From positions 76,888 to 140,887 of the forward strand of contig DASXKN010000034.1 of assembly GCA_036496805.1 (NCBI GenBank): a stretch of 64,000 nucleotides of DNA. The letters are read 5' to 3'. The notes under the pieces were generated by a model. The model had not been told where the DNA came from, made no database searches, and worked only from the letters and a program-made list of their open reading frames with translations. Source of the stretch: SZAS-103 sp036496805. Its GTDB lineage: Bacteria > Pseudomonadota > Gammaproteobacteria > Xanthomonadales > Xanthomonadaceae. This document shows positions 35,623 to 43,587 of this stretch, piece by piece. Both the position numbers and the translations under genes were made by a program. Positions within the stretch are counted from its first letter, which is position 1. Every line of letters starts with the position of its first letter.

Positions 35623-37185
35623 TCACACCTCGAACTTGATCCCCTGGGCCAGCGGCAGCGAGCTCGAATAGTTGATGGTATTCGTCTGCCGGCGCATGTA
35701 GGCCTTCCACGCGTCCGAGCCGGACTCGCGGCCGCCGCCGGTTTCCTTCTCGCCGCCGAAGGCGCCGCCGATCTCGGCGCCGCTGGTGCCGATGTTGACG
35801 TTGGCGATGCCGCAGTCAGAACCCGAGGCGGCGAGGAAGGCCTCGGCGGTTTTCAGGTTCGCGGTGAAGATCGCCGACGACAGGCCCTGCGGCACGTCGT
35901 TCTGCAGGTGCATCGCTTCATCCAGGGTCGAGTACTTCATCACGTACAGGATCGGCGCGAAGGTCTCGGTCTGCACGACCTCGTCGGAGTTCTTCAGGCC
36001 GGTGACGATCGTCGGCAGCACGAAGTAGCCCTTGCGCTCGGTCAGCGCGCGGCCGCCGCTGGCAACCGTGCCCCCGGATGCCTTGGCTTTCGCGATCGCG
36101 CCGAGGAAAGCCTGCACGGCTTCGGGGCTGTTGAGCGGGCCCATCAGGTTGTTGGCATCGGTCGGATCGCCGATCTTCTTCTCGACCTGCGCGTAGGCGC
36201 CGACCAGCCTGGCCAGCACGTCGTCGTGGATCGATTCGTGGACGAACAGGCGGCGCGTGGTGGTGCAGCGCTGGCCGGCGGTGCCGACCGCGCCGAACGC
36301 GATCGCGGGGATCGCGAGCTTCAGGTCGGCGGTCTCGTCGACGATGATCGCGTTGTTGCCGCCGAGCTCGAGCAGCGAGCGGCCCATGCGGTGGGCGACG
36401 CGTTCGCCGACCATGCGGCCGACGCGCGTCGAGCCGGTGAAGCTGATCAGCGGGATGCGGCGATCTTCCACGAAGGACTGTGCGAGCTCGCTGCCGGCAT
36501 CGTTGAACAGGAAGAACAGGTCGGGGAAGCCGCCGTCCTTGAGCGCCTCATTGCAGATCTTCATCGAGGCGATCGCCGACAGCGGGGTCTTGGGCGAGGG
36601 CTTCCAGATGCAGATGTCGCCGCACACCGCCGCGACGAACGCGTTCCAGGCCCATACCGCGACCGGGAAATTGAAGGCGCTGATGATCCCGACCAGGCCG
36701 ATCGGGTGCCACTGCTCGTACATGCGGTGGCCGGGGCGCTCGCTGTGCATGGTCAGGCCGTAGAGCTGGCGCGACAGGCCGACGGCGAACTCGCCGATGT
36801 CGATCATCTCCTGCACTTCGCCGTCGCCTTCGGGCTTGGACTTGCCCATCTCGAGCGCGACCAGCGAGCCCAGCGCGTCCTTGTGGGTGCGCAGCGCCTC
36901 GGCGCAGCGGCGGATCGCCTCGCCACGGCGCGGCGCCGGGGTGGTGCGCCAGATCGCGAACGCTTCCTGGGCGCGCGCGATGATGGTGTCGTAGTCGGAT
37001 TGCGAGGACGCGTGGACCCTGGCGATCACCTCGCCATCGGTCGGGTTGACCGGCTCGATCACGCCCGCGTCATGGGTCTTCGACCACTCGCCGCGGCCGA
37101 GGTAGGTGCCCGATTCGACGGCGCGCAGGCCGAGGGCGGAAAGGACGGGATGGAGGTCGTGGCGGGTGTCGAGCTGGGCGTTCAT
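35623..37185 (-). CDS. amaB: ALDH7-type semialdehyde dehydrogenase
   Basis: A 520-residue aldehyde dehydrogenase closest to ALDH7/AmaB (aminoadipate-semialdehyde dehydrogenase): 'SGTYLGRGEW', 'HRMYEQWHPIGLVGIISAFNFPVAVWAWN', LLELGGNNAIIV (general-base Glu), and catalytic Cys in 'GAVGTAGQRCTTTRRLFVH'. It would oxidise L-aminoadipate semialdehyde in lysine catabolism. The start at 37185 (MNAQLDTRHD) has GAGGA 7 nt upstream. Two palindromes upstream (37234-37303) are candidate control sites. The symbol is assigned by family resemblance. Confidence 0.88.
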   Translation of the reverse strand: MNAQLDTRHDLHPVLSALGLRAVESGTYLGRGEWSKTHDAGVIEPVNPTDGEVIARVHASSQSDYDTIIARAQEAFAIWRTTPAPRRGEAIRRCAEALRTHKDALGSLVALEMGKSKPEGDGEVQEMIDIGEFAVGLSRQLYGLTMHSERPGHRMYEQWHPIGLVGIISAFNFPVAVWAWNAFVAAVCGDICIWKPSPKTPLSAIASMKICNEALKDGGFPDLFFLFNDAGSELAQSFVEDRRIPLISFTGSTRVGRMVGERVAHRMGRSLLELGGNNAIIVDETADLKLAIPAIAFGAVGTAGQRCTTTRRLFVHESIHDDVLARLVGAYAQVEKKIGDPTDANNLMGPLNSPEAVQAFLGAIAKAKASGGTVASGGRALTERKGYFVLPTIVTGLKNSDEVVQTETFAPILYVMKYSTLDEAMHLQNDVPQGLSSAIFTANLKTAEAFLAASGSDCGIANVNIGTSGAEIGGAFGGEKETGGGRESGSDAWKAYMRRQTNTINYSSSLPLAQGIKFEV

Positions 37186-37233
37186 GGATCTTCCTCGATG
37201 TCTGCAATGGTTGAGCTGGTTTGTCTTGAAAGT

Positions 37234-37303
37234 CCGCACACGGATGTGCGGGTGCTTGCGCAGGATGCGCATGAAATTTGAATCCCCGCACATGGATGTG
37301 CGG
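37234..37303. promoter_or_regulatory. Pair of 18-bp palindromes upstream of the ALDH7-like gene
   Basis: Two copies of CCGCACA-N4-TGTGCGG at 37234-37251 (centre CGGA) and 37286-37303 (centre TGGA). The spacing is 52 bp, close to five helical turns, so a regulator could occupy both on one face. They lie 49-118 bp before the start codon. No regulator gene is next to them. Confidence 0.6.
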
Positions 37304-37389
37304 TTACGGCACGGCATTGCCAGCGAGCCTCCGGATTGCGGCAAGGCTGGCCATCGAGGCGCGACGGATTCGCGCATCAAGCCTTCATG

Positions 37390-37463
37390 CGACCCCGACA
37401 GGATTTGAACCTGTGACCTCGCCCTTAGGAGGGGCGCGCTCTATCCAGCTGAGCTACGGGGTC
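37390..37463 (-). tRNA. tRNA-Arg (anticodon CCU)
   Basis: A complete cloverleaf on the minus strand. The acceptor arm GACCCCG pairs with CGGGGTC, the D-arm is GCTCAGCTGGATAGAGC, and the anticodon stem CGCCC/GGGCG holds the loop CTCCTAA. Anticodon CCT reads AGG (Arg). The T-arm is ACAGG-TTCAAAT-CCTGT, with discriminator G. CCA is not encoded. Confidence 0.95.
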
Positions 37464-37540
37464 AATGACTGCGGATTATCGCAGGAACCATCCATGGCGC
37501 GGCATCCGGTCGCCATCCATGGCTCCCCGGCAAAGTCCGC

Positions 37541-37563
37541 ACGACAGTCCACTGGACTGTCGT
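37541..37563. repeat. Perfect 23-bp inverted repeat
   Basis: Arms ACGACAGTCCA and TGGACTGTCGT are separated by a single C. Outer arms GGCAAAG (about 37530) and CTTTGCC (about 37573) extend the hairpin. It sits directly beside the broken tRNA copy at 37581-37599. Confidence 0.75.
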
Positions 37564-37580
37564 AGGCGCGGCCTTTGCCA

Positions 37581-37599
37581 CCAGCTGAGCTACGGGGTC
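37581..37599 (-). pseudogene. tRNA-Arg 5' fragment
   Basis: Nineteen bases are identical to the 5' end of the tRNA-Arg gene at 37390-37463 (acceptor strand plus D-arm start). The leader beyond it also matches: 'GGGGTCAA' followed by a similar ATTATCGCAGG segment at both places. The anticodon arm and the 3' half are missing. It is a duplicated and truncated tRNA copy 136 bp from the intact one. Confidence 0.75.
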
Positions 37600-37752
37600 A
37601 AGCCCGCAATTATCGCAGGGAAAGGCCGGTTTCCGCGAGTGAGGCGGTCTGGCGGGACAAGTTCGTCTGAAAGCAACACGCCATCCCGTCCATGCGTCCA
37701 GCGGCCGTCATCCGGCCATGCCATCATCGCCGTCCCCATCGGAGGAATCCCC

Positions 37753-38256
37753 ATGCAGGTCGCCATCTTCGACACCGTCGTCACCACGCCGCTGAACATG
37801 CTCCACAACCTCGACGCCATCATCGGCAAGGCCGAGGCGGCCATCGCCGACGGCAAGCTGAAGGAAGAGGACGTCCTGCGCGCCAAGCTGGCGCCGGACA
37901 TGTTCGACTTCACCCGCCAGGTGCAGCTCGTCACCGATTTCGCAAAGAGCCCGGCCGCGCGCCTTGCCGGCGTCGAGGTGCCGAAGTTCCCGGACGAGGA
38001 AACCTCGCTTGCCCAGCTGCGCACGCGCATCGGCAAGGTCGCCGAGTTCGTGAAGGGCTTCCAGCCGGCGCAGTTCGACGGCGCTGCCGACCGCCAGGTC
38101 GTCATCCCGCTGCGCGACCGCACCCTGGACATGAAGGGCAGCGAATACCTGCTCGGCTTCGCGCAGCCGAACTTCTACTTCCACTACACCACCGCCTATG
38201 GCCTGCTGCGCCACCTCGGACTGGAGATCGGCAAGAGGGACTTCATTGGGGGATGA
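37753..38256 (+). CDS. DUF1993 family protein
   Basis: A 167-residue soluble protein starting MQVAIFDTVVTTPLNMLHNL. The patterns 'LAPDMFDFTRQVQLVTDFAK' and 'YLLGFAQPNFYFHYTTAYGLLRHLG' fit DUF1993, a DinB-like four-helix family. The biochemical role is unknown. GGAGG lies 7 nt before the ATG. It is a single gene, followed by a strong hairpin at 38266-38288. Confidence 0.88.
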   Translation: MQVAIFDTVVTTPLNMLHNLDAIIGKAEAAIADGKLKEEDVLRAKLAPDMFDFTRQVQLVTDFAKSPAARLAGVEVPKFPDEETSLAQLRTRIGKVAEFVKGFQPAQFDGAADRQVVIPLRDRTLDMKGSEYLLGFAQPNFYFHYTTAYGLLRHLGLEIGKRDFIGG

Positions 38257-38265
38257 GCGGCGTTT

Positions 38266-38288
38266 ACGAGCTGCCAGTGGCAGCTCGT
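38266..38288. terminator. Stem-loop downstream of the DUF1993 gene
   Basis: A 10-bp perfect stem (ACGAGCTGCC / GGCAGCTCGT) with AGT loop, 10 bp after the stop codon. No T-run. A second hairpin follows at 38301. Confidence 0.5.
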
Positions 38289-38300
38289 GCCGCGAAGAAC

Positions 38301-38323
38301 GCCCTCGCGCCATGCGCGAGGGC
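38301..38323. repeat. GCCCTCGCGC hairpin repeat, copy 1
   Basis: A perfect 10-bp inverted repeat, GCCCTCGCGC-CAT-GCGCGAGGGC, followed by CGG. The same arms with a different loop occur at 50646-50668. It is a dispersed extragenic palindrome between convergent genes. Confidence 0.7.
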
Positions 38324-38449
38324 CGGCGAGTGAGGCAAGGGGCTGCTGCGACATCCGTAGCATCGGTTCGCGCGCTGCCGAACGCCCGACGGCTATGCCG
38401 GTGGCCCGGGCGATGAACGAGGGTCGCGCCAGGCGCCGCTGTGATTTTC

Positions 38450-39154
38450 TCAGGCGCCGTCCACGGCGGCTCGGGCGCGCCGCGAGGCGAGCATCACGAT
38501 GATCAGCCGGGATGGCCGCGCCAGTTTCCACGCCATGCGCAGCGCGCCCTTGAACGTCGCGCGGCGCCGGCCGTTACGGGGTGTCCTGGCGAAGTAGCCG
38601 ATCGCCAGCAGGCGCTCCAGCTGGTCGTTTTCGAAAGCTTCCGACATCGCCAGTACGTGGTCGACGCTCGCCCTGACCGGGCCGGGCAGGGCGAGCCTGG
38701 TGCGCAGCGTGCGGAAATGCCGGAACAGCTCCTCCACGTCGCGGCACCCGGGGAGCACATGGCCGATTTTCCGGTCCCAGCTCGGGTAGGGCGAAGGCAT
38801 CCGCGAATTCGACAGGTGCAGCCGGGCATGGGCGTGGTGCTGGAAGAACGCCACGCATGCGTACTTCGGCGCGAGCATGATGCAGGCTGCGGCGCCGTCC
38901 TCGGGGTGCGCATAGTAGAGCCCCGATACGACCTGCACGCGGCTCGCGCCGGCCGGCACGAAACCCAGGCGCAGCAGGTCGTCGTGAAGTGGCTGCGCGC
39001 GGTAGTCGTCGGCGAGCAGGTCGCTCGGGTCGAGCCGCGGGTAGACATAGCGTTCCGGAATGCTCAGCGTGAGCCAGACGACGATCGGGCCGAGCAGGTA
39101 TTGCGCGCCGACCCACATGACGAGCATTGCCGCGAGCAGATGGAGCAGGTCCAT
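38450..39154 (-). CDS. Hypothetical protein with N-terminal membrane segment
   Basis: A 234-residue protein. One N-terminal hydrophobic helix (residues 1-30) is followed by a soluble region with 'RYVYPRLDPSDLLADDYRAQPLHDDLLRLGF' and 'RDVEELFRHFRTLRTRLALP'. The C-terminus has a second weak hydrophobic stretch. No family is recognised. Codon use is like that of the neighbours. It converges on the DUF1993 gene across a 193-bp gap. Confidence 0.72.
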   Translation of the reverse strand: MDLLHLLAAMLVMWVGAQYLLGPIVVWLTLSIPERYVYPRLDPSDLLADDYRAQPLHDDLLRLGFVPAGASRVQVVSGLYYAHPEDGAAACIMLAPKYACVAFFQHHAHARLHLSNSRMPSPYPSWDRKIGHVLPGCRDVEELFRHFRTLRTRLALPGPVRASVDHVLAMSEAFENDQLERLLAIGYFARTPRNGRRRATFKGALRMAWKLARPSRLIIVMLASRRARAAVDGA

Positions 39155-39479
39155 GCGCGGAGCGCTATGCGAGGCCGCAGCCGGTCGGATGGGACAGGGC
39201 GCCAACGGCAATGTCGGGTGGGGCGCCGACGGCGATCGAGGCGGATGGATCTGCCGCGTGCGTGGAGCTGATCCGTCTGGAGAACCGGTGCATGTTGCCT
39301 CTGTGTTCGACGCGATCGGACGCGTGGCCCCGGTGCATGGTAGCCGAACGGATCGCCGAGGCTATTGGTCGGACAGTGGCGCGATCACGCCTGCGTGGCA
39401 ACCGTGCCTTGTTCGCGCCGTAATGCGCAAGCCAACGCGGCAGCGGCTACACTCCGCGCGTAGCCAAGGGAGCCGCTCC
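39155..39479. other. Intergenic region between divergent genes
   Basis: These 325 bp hold no credible gene; the short open frames lack coding character. The half nearest the right-hand gene contains a TACACT box near 39448 that could be its -10 element. Nothing else is seen. Confidence 0.5.
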
Positions 39480-40346
39480 ATGCCATGTGATCCGCTGATG
39501 CTGGAAGGCGTCGCGCTGTTCGACCACCTGAGCGAGGAGGGTCGCCAGGCCCTCGCCGAGGTGATCGACCTGCGTCCCATCGCAGCCGGCGAGACCCTGT
39601 TCAAGGCCGGCGATTCGGGCGACTCGCTGTACGTGGTCCAGACCGGGCAGATCGAGCTGTTCATCAAGGACACGGTCGGGCAGAAGATCGTGCTCACCGT
39701 CGCCGATCGCGGCGAAGTGTTCGGCGAGCTGTCGATGCTCGACCAGGGTGCGCGCACCGCCACCGCGCTGGCACTGGCGGATTCGGAACTGCTCGAGCTC
39801 GATCGCGACGACCTGTTGCTGCTGTTCCGCAAGACGCCGGAAGCCGCGATGGGCATGCTCGCGGCGATGGGCCACATGACCCGCAAGGCCGATGCCCTGC
39901 TGCGCACGCGTGTCTCGCGCAACGCCAACGAGGAGGCCGAGGAGCAGCGCGGCCTGATCCTGCGCATCGCCGACTGGGTGTCGTGGTTCAGCGGCAGCAT
40001 GCTGTTCCTGGCGATCCACGCGGTCTGGTTCATCGCCTGGATCCTGCTCAATACCGGCTATGTCGGGATCAAGGCCTTCGATCCGTATCCCTACGGCCTG
40101 CTGACGATGATCGTCTCGCTGGAGGCGATCTTCCTGTCGTGCATCGTGCTGATCAGCCAGAACCGCCAGGCCGAGAAGGACCGCGTGCGCTCGGACATCG
40201 AGTACGAGGTCAACATCAAGGCCGAGCTCGAGGTCGCGCACCTGCACGAGAAGACCGACCAGATCTACGCCGAGATGCACGAGCACTTCGCGCGCCTGCA
40301 GAAGAAGCTCGACACGCTCAAGGGCGGCAGTGCGCCGATGCTTTGA
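39480..40346 (+). CDS. Cyclic-nucleotide-binding domain fused to DUF1003 membrane protein
   Basis: A 288-residue protein. Residues about 8-130 form a cNMP-binding fold ('LFKAGDSGDSLYVVQTGQIELFI', 'GEVFGELSMLDQGARTATALA', with the RTA phosphate-cassette residues). Residues about 160-250 match DUF1003: 'SGSMLFLAIHAVWFIAWILLNT', 'FDPYPYGLLTMIVSLEAIFLSCIVLISQNRQAEKDR'. A coiled-coil tail follows. A membrane protein gated or signalled by a cyclic nucleotide is the likely reading. GGGAG lies 8 nt before ATG. Confidence 0.9.
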   Translation: MPCDPLMLEGVALFDHLSEEGRQALAEVIDLRPIAAGETLFKAGDSGDSLYVVQTGQIELFIKDTVGQKIVLTVADRGEVFGELSMLDQGARTATALALADSELLELDRDDLLLLFRKTPEAAMGMLAAMGHMTRKADALLRTRVSRNANEEAEEQRGLILRIADWVSWFSGSMLFLAIHAVWFIAWILLNTGYVGIKAFDPYPYGLLTMIVSLEAIFLSCIVLISQNRQAEKDRVRSDIEYEVNIKAELEVAHLHEKTDQIYAEMHEHFARLQKKLDTLKGGSAPML

Positions 40347-40364
40347 GCGGCGCGCGGCGCCTGC

Positions 40365-41213
40365 CTACTTCGTCCTGATCGCCACGCCCTTCACCACCGG
40401 CGGCCGGCCGCAGTGCCCGTCGCGCAGGGCATCGAGGAAGCTGGTGCCCAGGGTCATGGTCGCGTCCTCGGTGGCGCTCCTGCTTCCGAAACCGACGCCG
40501 GCGAAGTCGAGGTGGGTGGCGCCGTCGATCACGCCGCTCCAGGCGCAGGTCGAGCGCAGCGAGTCGAAGGCCTGTTCGCGTTCGGCGTAGCCCTCGTGGT
40601 CCACGGTGAAGTCGCGGGTGCCGGTGAGCAGCAGCATCGGCGCGACGACCGTGCGTTCGGCATCGGGCGGGAAGACTTCGTCGGGTGGCGGCGGCGACAT
40701 CGCGACGTAGGCGTCGAAGGGATTGCGGCCGGTCAGGCCGAGCTTGTTCTGCGCGCCGGCTTCGAGCATCACCGTGCGTGCGCCCATCGAATGCCCGAGC
40801 AGGGCCTTGAACGGCGCATGGCAGCGCTGCTCCGACCAGGCGATGGCGGCGTCGATGTCCATGAAGCGGCCGCGATAGGCGACCGGATCGGCGACCAGGT
40901 CCTTGAGCCCGCGCACGAGGCCATGCGCGCGCCGCATGTCGCCGCGCAACGCGTCCATGCCGCTTTCGCGATGCCCGAGCACGATCGCGCGCCAGCCATC
41001 GCGGCTGAGCGCTTCGGCAAGATAGACCATGCCCTTCTCGTTGCCGCCGGCGCCGGGCGAGATCAACGCGAGCGGAGGGCAGGTGTTGCCGGGCAAGTCA
41101 TAGACGATCACCGGCGTCTGTGCGCCATCAGCGCGTGGCAGCGAGAGGGCCTGTTGGGCTTGAGCGGCGGGCAGGGTGGCGAACAGGAGTGCGGCAAGGG
41201 CGATGTGTTTCAT
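40365..41213 (-). CDS. Exported alpha/beta hydrolase
   Basis: A 282-residue protein with a signal peptide (residues 1-19, ending 'AAQAQ'). The hydrolase fold has a nucleophile elbow GHSMGA (about 140), an oxyanion-side 'LISPGAGGNEKG' and a His near 'GATHLDFAG' (about 240). It resembles chlorophyllase/dienelactone-hydrolase-like proteins; the substrate is unknown. Single gene. Confidence 0.85.
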   Translation of the reverse strand: MKHIALAALLFATLPAAQAQQALSLPRADGAQTPVIVYDLPGNTCPPLALISPGAGGNEKGMVYLAEALSRDGWRAIVLGHRESGMDALRGDMRRAHGLVRGLKDLVADPVAYRGRFMDIDAAIAWSEQRCHAPFKALLGHSMGARTVMLEAGAQNKLGLTGRNPFDAYVAMSPPPPDEVFPPDAERTVVAPMLLLTGTRDFTVDHEGYAEREQAFDSLRSTCAWSGVIDGATHLDFAGVGFGSRSATEDATMTLGTSFLDALRDGHCGRPPVVKGVAIRTK

Positions 41214-41259
41214 GACGTTCTTGGTGCAGAGAAGGAGAAATCGGGAATTCGCATCCTTT

Positions 41260-41308
41260 CGTCATTCCGGCTTGACCAGCTTCGCTGTTGGAAGCCACCG
41301 GAATGACG
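41260..41308. terminator. Long hairpin downstream of the two-component operon
   Basis: Arms CGTCATTCCGG (41260-41270) and CCGGAATGACG (41298-41308) enclose a smaller partly paired loop. It lies 16 bp after the kinase's stop on the minus strand. The arm sequence is of a dispersed-repeat type common in this group of bacteria, so it may be a REP rather than a dedicated terminator. Confidence 0.55.
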
Positions 41309-41323
41309 ACGTCGAGGCAGCCT

Positions 41324-42658
41324 TTACGTTCGTGGTTGCAGATCGGGAATGCGCAACGTGGCGATGAAGCCGCCGTGCTCGCCGTTGCGCAGCAACAGCT
41401 CGCCGCCGTGCAATTCGGCGGCACGGGCGACGATGCTCAGTCCGAGGCCTACGCCAATGCCCGTGCGCGCATGGTCTCCGCGCACGAAAGGCTTGCCCAG
41501 TTGCGCGAGCAGATCGGGCGGCACGCCGGCGCCATGGTCCTCGACGCGCAGTGACAGCCAACCGCCTTCGTGTTCGCGCACGGCGCGTTCGGGTTCCTCC
41601 CGTTCGAGCTTCACCCGTTCGAGTCTTGCCAGGAATGGCGCCGCGCCATGGCGTTCGGCATTGTCCATCAGGTTGCCGAGCGCGCGCCGCAGCAGGGTCG
41701 GGCGCAGGGTCGCGTGCAATGGCGTCGGGCCTTCGAGGCCCCAGTCCTCGGGTCTGGCACGCAGGGCGAGCAACTGGCCGACGATGGTCGCCACGTCGCA
41801 GTCGCGCAGCGCTTCGTCGCGACCGTCGCGCACGAAGGCCAGGCATTGCTCCAGCGACGCGTCGAGTTCCTCGAGGTCGGCAACCATCGCTTCGCGGCGC
41901 TGCGGGTCGCCGGCATCGCCCAGTTCCAGCGCCAGGCGCAGGCGCGCCAGCGGCGTGCGCAGGTCGTGCGAGATGCCGGCGAGCATCAGCTCGCGCTCGC
42001 TCGCCGCGCCGCGCAGTTTCGCGCCGGCATCGCCGATCGCGCCGGCGAGCTGGCGCACTTCGCGCGCACTGCCACGCAACGTTTCGTCCATTGGCGCGCC
42101 GCCGAGCAGGGCGCCGGCGTGCGCGGACAGGCGCTCCAGCGGGCGCGTCAGCACGCGTGCGGCGAGTCCGGCGATCGCCAGCGCGATCACGCCAGCAAAC
42201 AGGCTGATGAGGATGATCGAGTCGATCACTTCGCTGCGATAGCTGGCCGCGTGCAGGACAACCCAGAGCTTCGGGTCGTGTGCGCTGCGCACCCAGATCT
42301 GCGATTCCGGCGTCTGCACGACGACCACGCGCGACGGATTTCCAAGGACTTCGCCGACGGCGCGCCCGACTTCGCGCACGGCTGGCGCGACGCGCACCGT
42401 CGAGGCCGGCGGCGGTCCCGCGGAGAAGCGAACGCCGGCGCGTTCCAGTTCCTTCCGTGTCGCGGCCGCGTCGGCATCCCTGCGCGACGCGATGTCGTCG
42501 GCCGCGATCGCGGCGGCGGCGGCAAGATGGCCATAGGTTCCTCCGACCACGCGCAGGCCCGAGCGCGTGCTCAGCACGGCCGCCAGCGACAACGCGATCG
42601 ACAAGGCGAGCACGACCGTGGCCAGCACCAGGACGAACGTGGTCGGTCCGCGCTTCAT
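41324..42658 (-). CDS. EnvZ-like membrane sensor histidine kinase
   Basis: A 444-residue kinase: membrane helix 1 (about 8-28), periplasmic loop, helix 2 (about 150-170), and a HAMP region ('LTRPLERLSAHAGALLGG'). The acceptor box 'GISHDLRTPLARLRLALE' is followed by the ATPase domain with 'RALGNLMDNAERHG', 'DHGAGVPPD' and 'GIGVGLGLSIV'. The ATG overlaps the regulator's stop by 4 nt. The signal is unknown. Confidence 0.93.
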   Translation of the reverse strand: MKRGPTTFVLVLATVVLALSIALSLAAVLSTRSGLRVVGGTYGHLAAAAAIAADDIASRRDADAAATRKELERAGVRFSAGPPPASTVRVAPAVREVGRAVGEVLGNPSRVVVVQTPESQIWVRSAHDPKLWVVLHAASYRSEVIDSIILISLFAGVIALAIAGLAARVLTRPLERLSAHAGALLGGAPMDETLRGSAREVRQLAGAIGDAGAKLRGAASERELMLAGISHDLRTPLARLRLALELGDAGDPQRREAMVADLEELDASLEQCLAFVRDGRDEALRDCDVATIVGQLLALRARPEDWGLEGPTPLHATLRPTLLRRALGNLMDNAERHGAAPFLARLERVKLEREEPERAVREHEGGWLSLRVEDHGAGVPPDLLAQLGKPFVRGDHARTGIGVGLGLSIVARAAELHGGELLLRNGEHGGFIATLRIPDLQPRT

Positions 42659-43371
42659 CCCGTTTCCCCCTCGGGCACGAAGACGTAGCCCTCGCCCCAC
42701 ACGGTCTGAAGCCAGCGCGGCTGGCGCGGGTCGTCCTCGAGTGCGCGGCGCAGGCGCGAGACCATCACGTCGATGCTGCGATCGAAGGCCTCGTGCTCGC
42801 GGCCGCGTGCGAGCGCAATGAGTTTCTCGCGGCTGAGCGTCTGGAACGGATGCGCGACCAGCGCCGCGAGCACCGCGAACTCACCGCTGGTGAGCTTGAC
42901 CGGCGTCTGGCCGTCGAGCAGTTGCCGCGTCGCCGGATCGAAACTGAAACGACCGAAACGGATCGCCGACTGCTCGGCCTGCGGCGCGCCAACGGCGGTC
43001 TTCGGGCGCCGCCGCAGCACCGCGCGGATGCGCGCGACCAGCTCGCGCGGATTGCAGGGCTTGGGCAGGTAATCGTCGGCGCCGATCTCCAGGCCGACGA
43101 TGCGGTCGACGTCGTCGCCCTTGGCGGTGAGCATGATGACCGGGGTCTCGACGCCTTCGGCGCGCAGCTTGCGGCACAGGTCCAGGCCGTTGCCGTCGGG
43201 CAGCATCAGGTCGAGCACGATCAGGTCGACGTGGTGCACCGCCAGTTCGCGCTGCATCGCCGCGGCGTTGCCGGCGCCGTGCACGCGGAAACCCTGCTGC
43301 GCGAGGTAGCGCTCGAGCAGGTCGCGCAGGCGGAGGTCGTCGTCGACGACGAGAAGGGAAGCGTTGTCCAT
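42655..43371 (-). CDS. OmpR-family response regulator
   Basis: A 238-residue protein. The REC domain has VVDDD, Asp 54 in 'IVLDLMLPDGNG' and Lys in 'YLPKPCNPRELVARIRAVLRR'. The winged-helix output has 'LTSGEFAVLAALVAHPFQTLSREKL' and 'VSRLRRALEDDPRQPRWLQTVWGEGYVF', the OmpR form. It pairs with the kinase by a 4-nt overlap. The start at 43371 (MDNASLL) is preferred to an upstream extension. Confidence 0.94.
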   Translation of the reverse strand: MDNASLLVVDDDLRLRDLLERYLAQQGFRVHGAGNAAAMQRELAVHHVDLIVLDLMLPDGNGLDLCRKLRAEGVETPVIMLTAKGDDVDRIVGLEIGADDYLPKPCNPRELVARIRAVLRRRPKTAVGAPQAEQSAIRFGRFSFDPATRQLLDGQTPVKLTSGEFAVLAALVAHPFQTLSREKLIALARGREHEAFDRSIDVMVSRLRRALEDDPRQPRWLQTVWGEGYVFVPEGETG

Positions 43372-43587
43372 GGTCGCGCAGGATGTCGCGTCCACGGCGG
43401 AGGGGCAAGCCGCGCCGGACGGCAGATGTAAGCGGATGTTTCCGGAATGCGATCCGGCAATACCCGCTCACCCTCGTGCGTAGTCCGATACGCATCACAG
43501 GCGTTGGATCGGGACGATGTCGCCACGACGCGAGCCGAAGTTCGCGAAGCGGCATCGAACCGATCCCCCACTGCCAAGGAGCATGTC

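Noticed and set aside
37581..37599. A second functional tRNA gene
   Set aside because: Only the 5' 19 bases match; the anticodon arm, T-arm and 3' acceptor strand are absent.
39165..39401. A 78-codon frame in the gap between divergent genes
   Set aside because: No ribosome site, Arg/Ser-rich shadow-like composition, no recognisable motif.
41324..43371. Naming the two-component pair ompR/envZ
   Set aside because: Family membership is clear, but there is no porin gene or other context to support the specific orthology, so no symbol is given.
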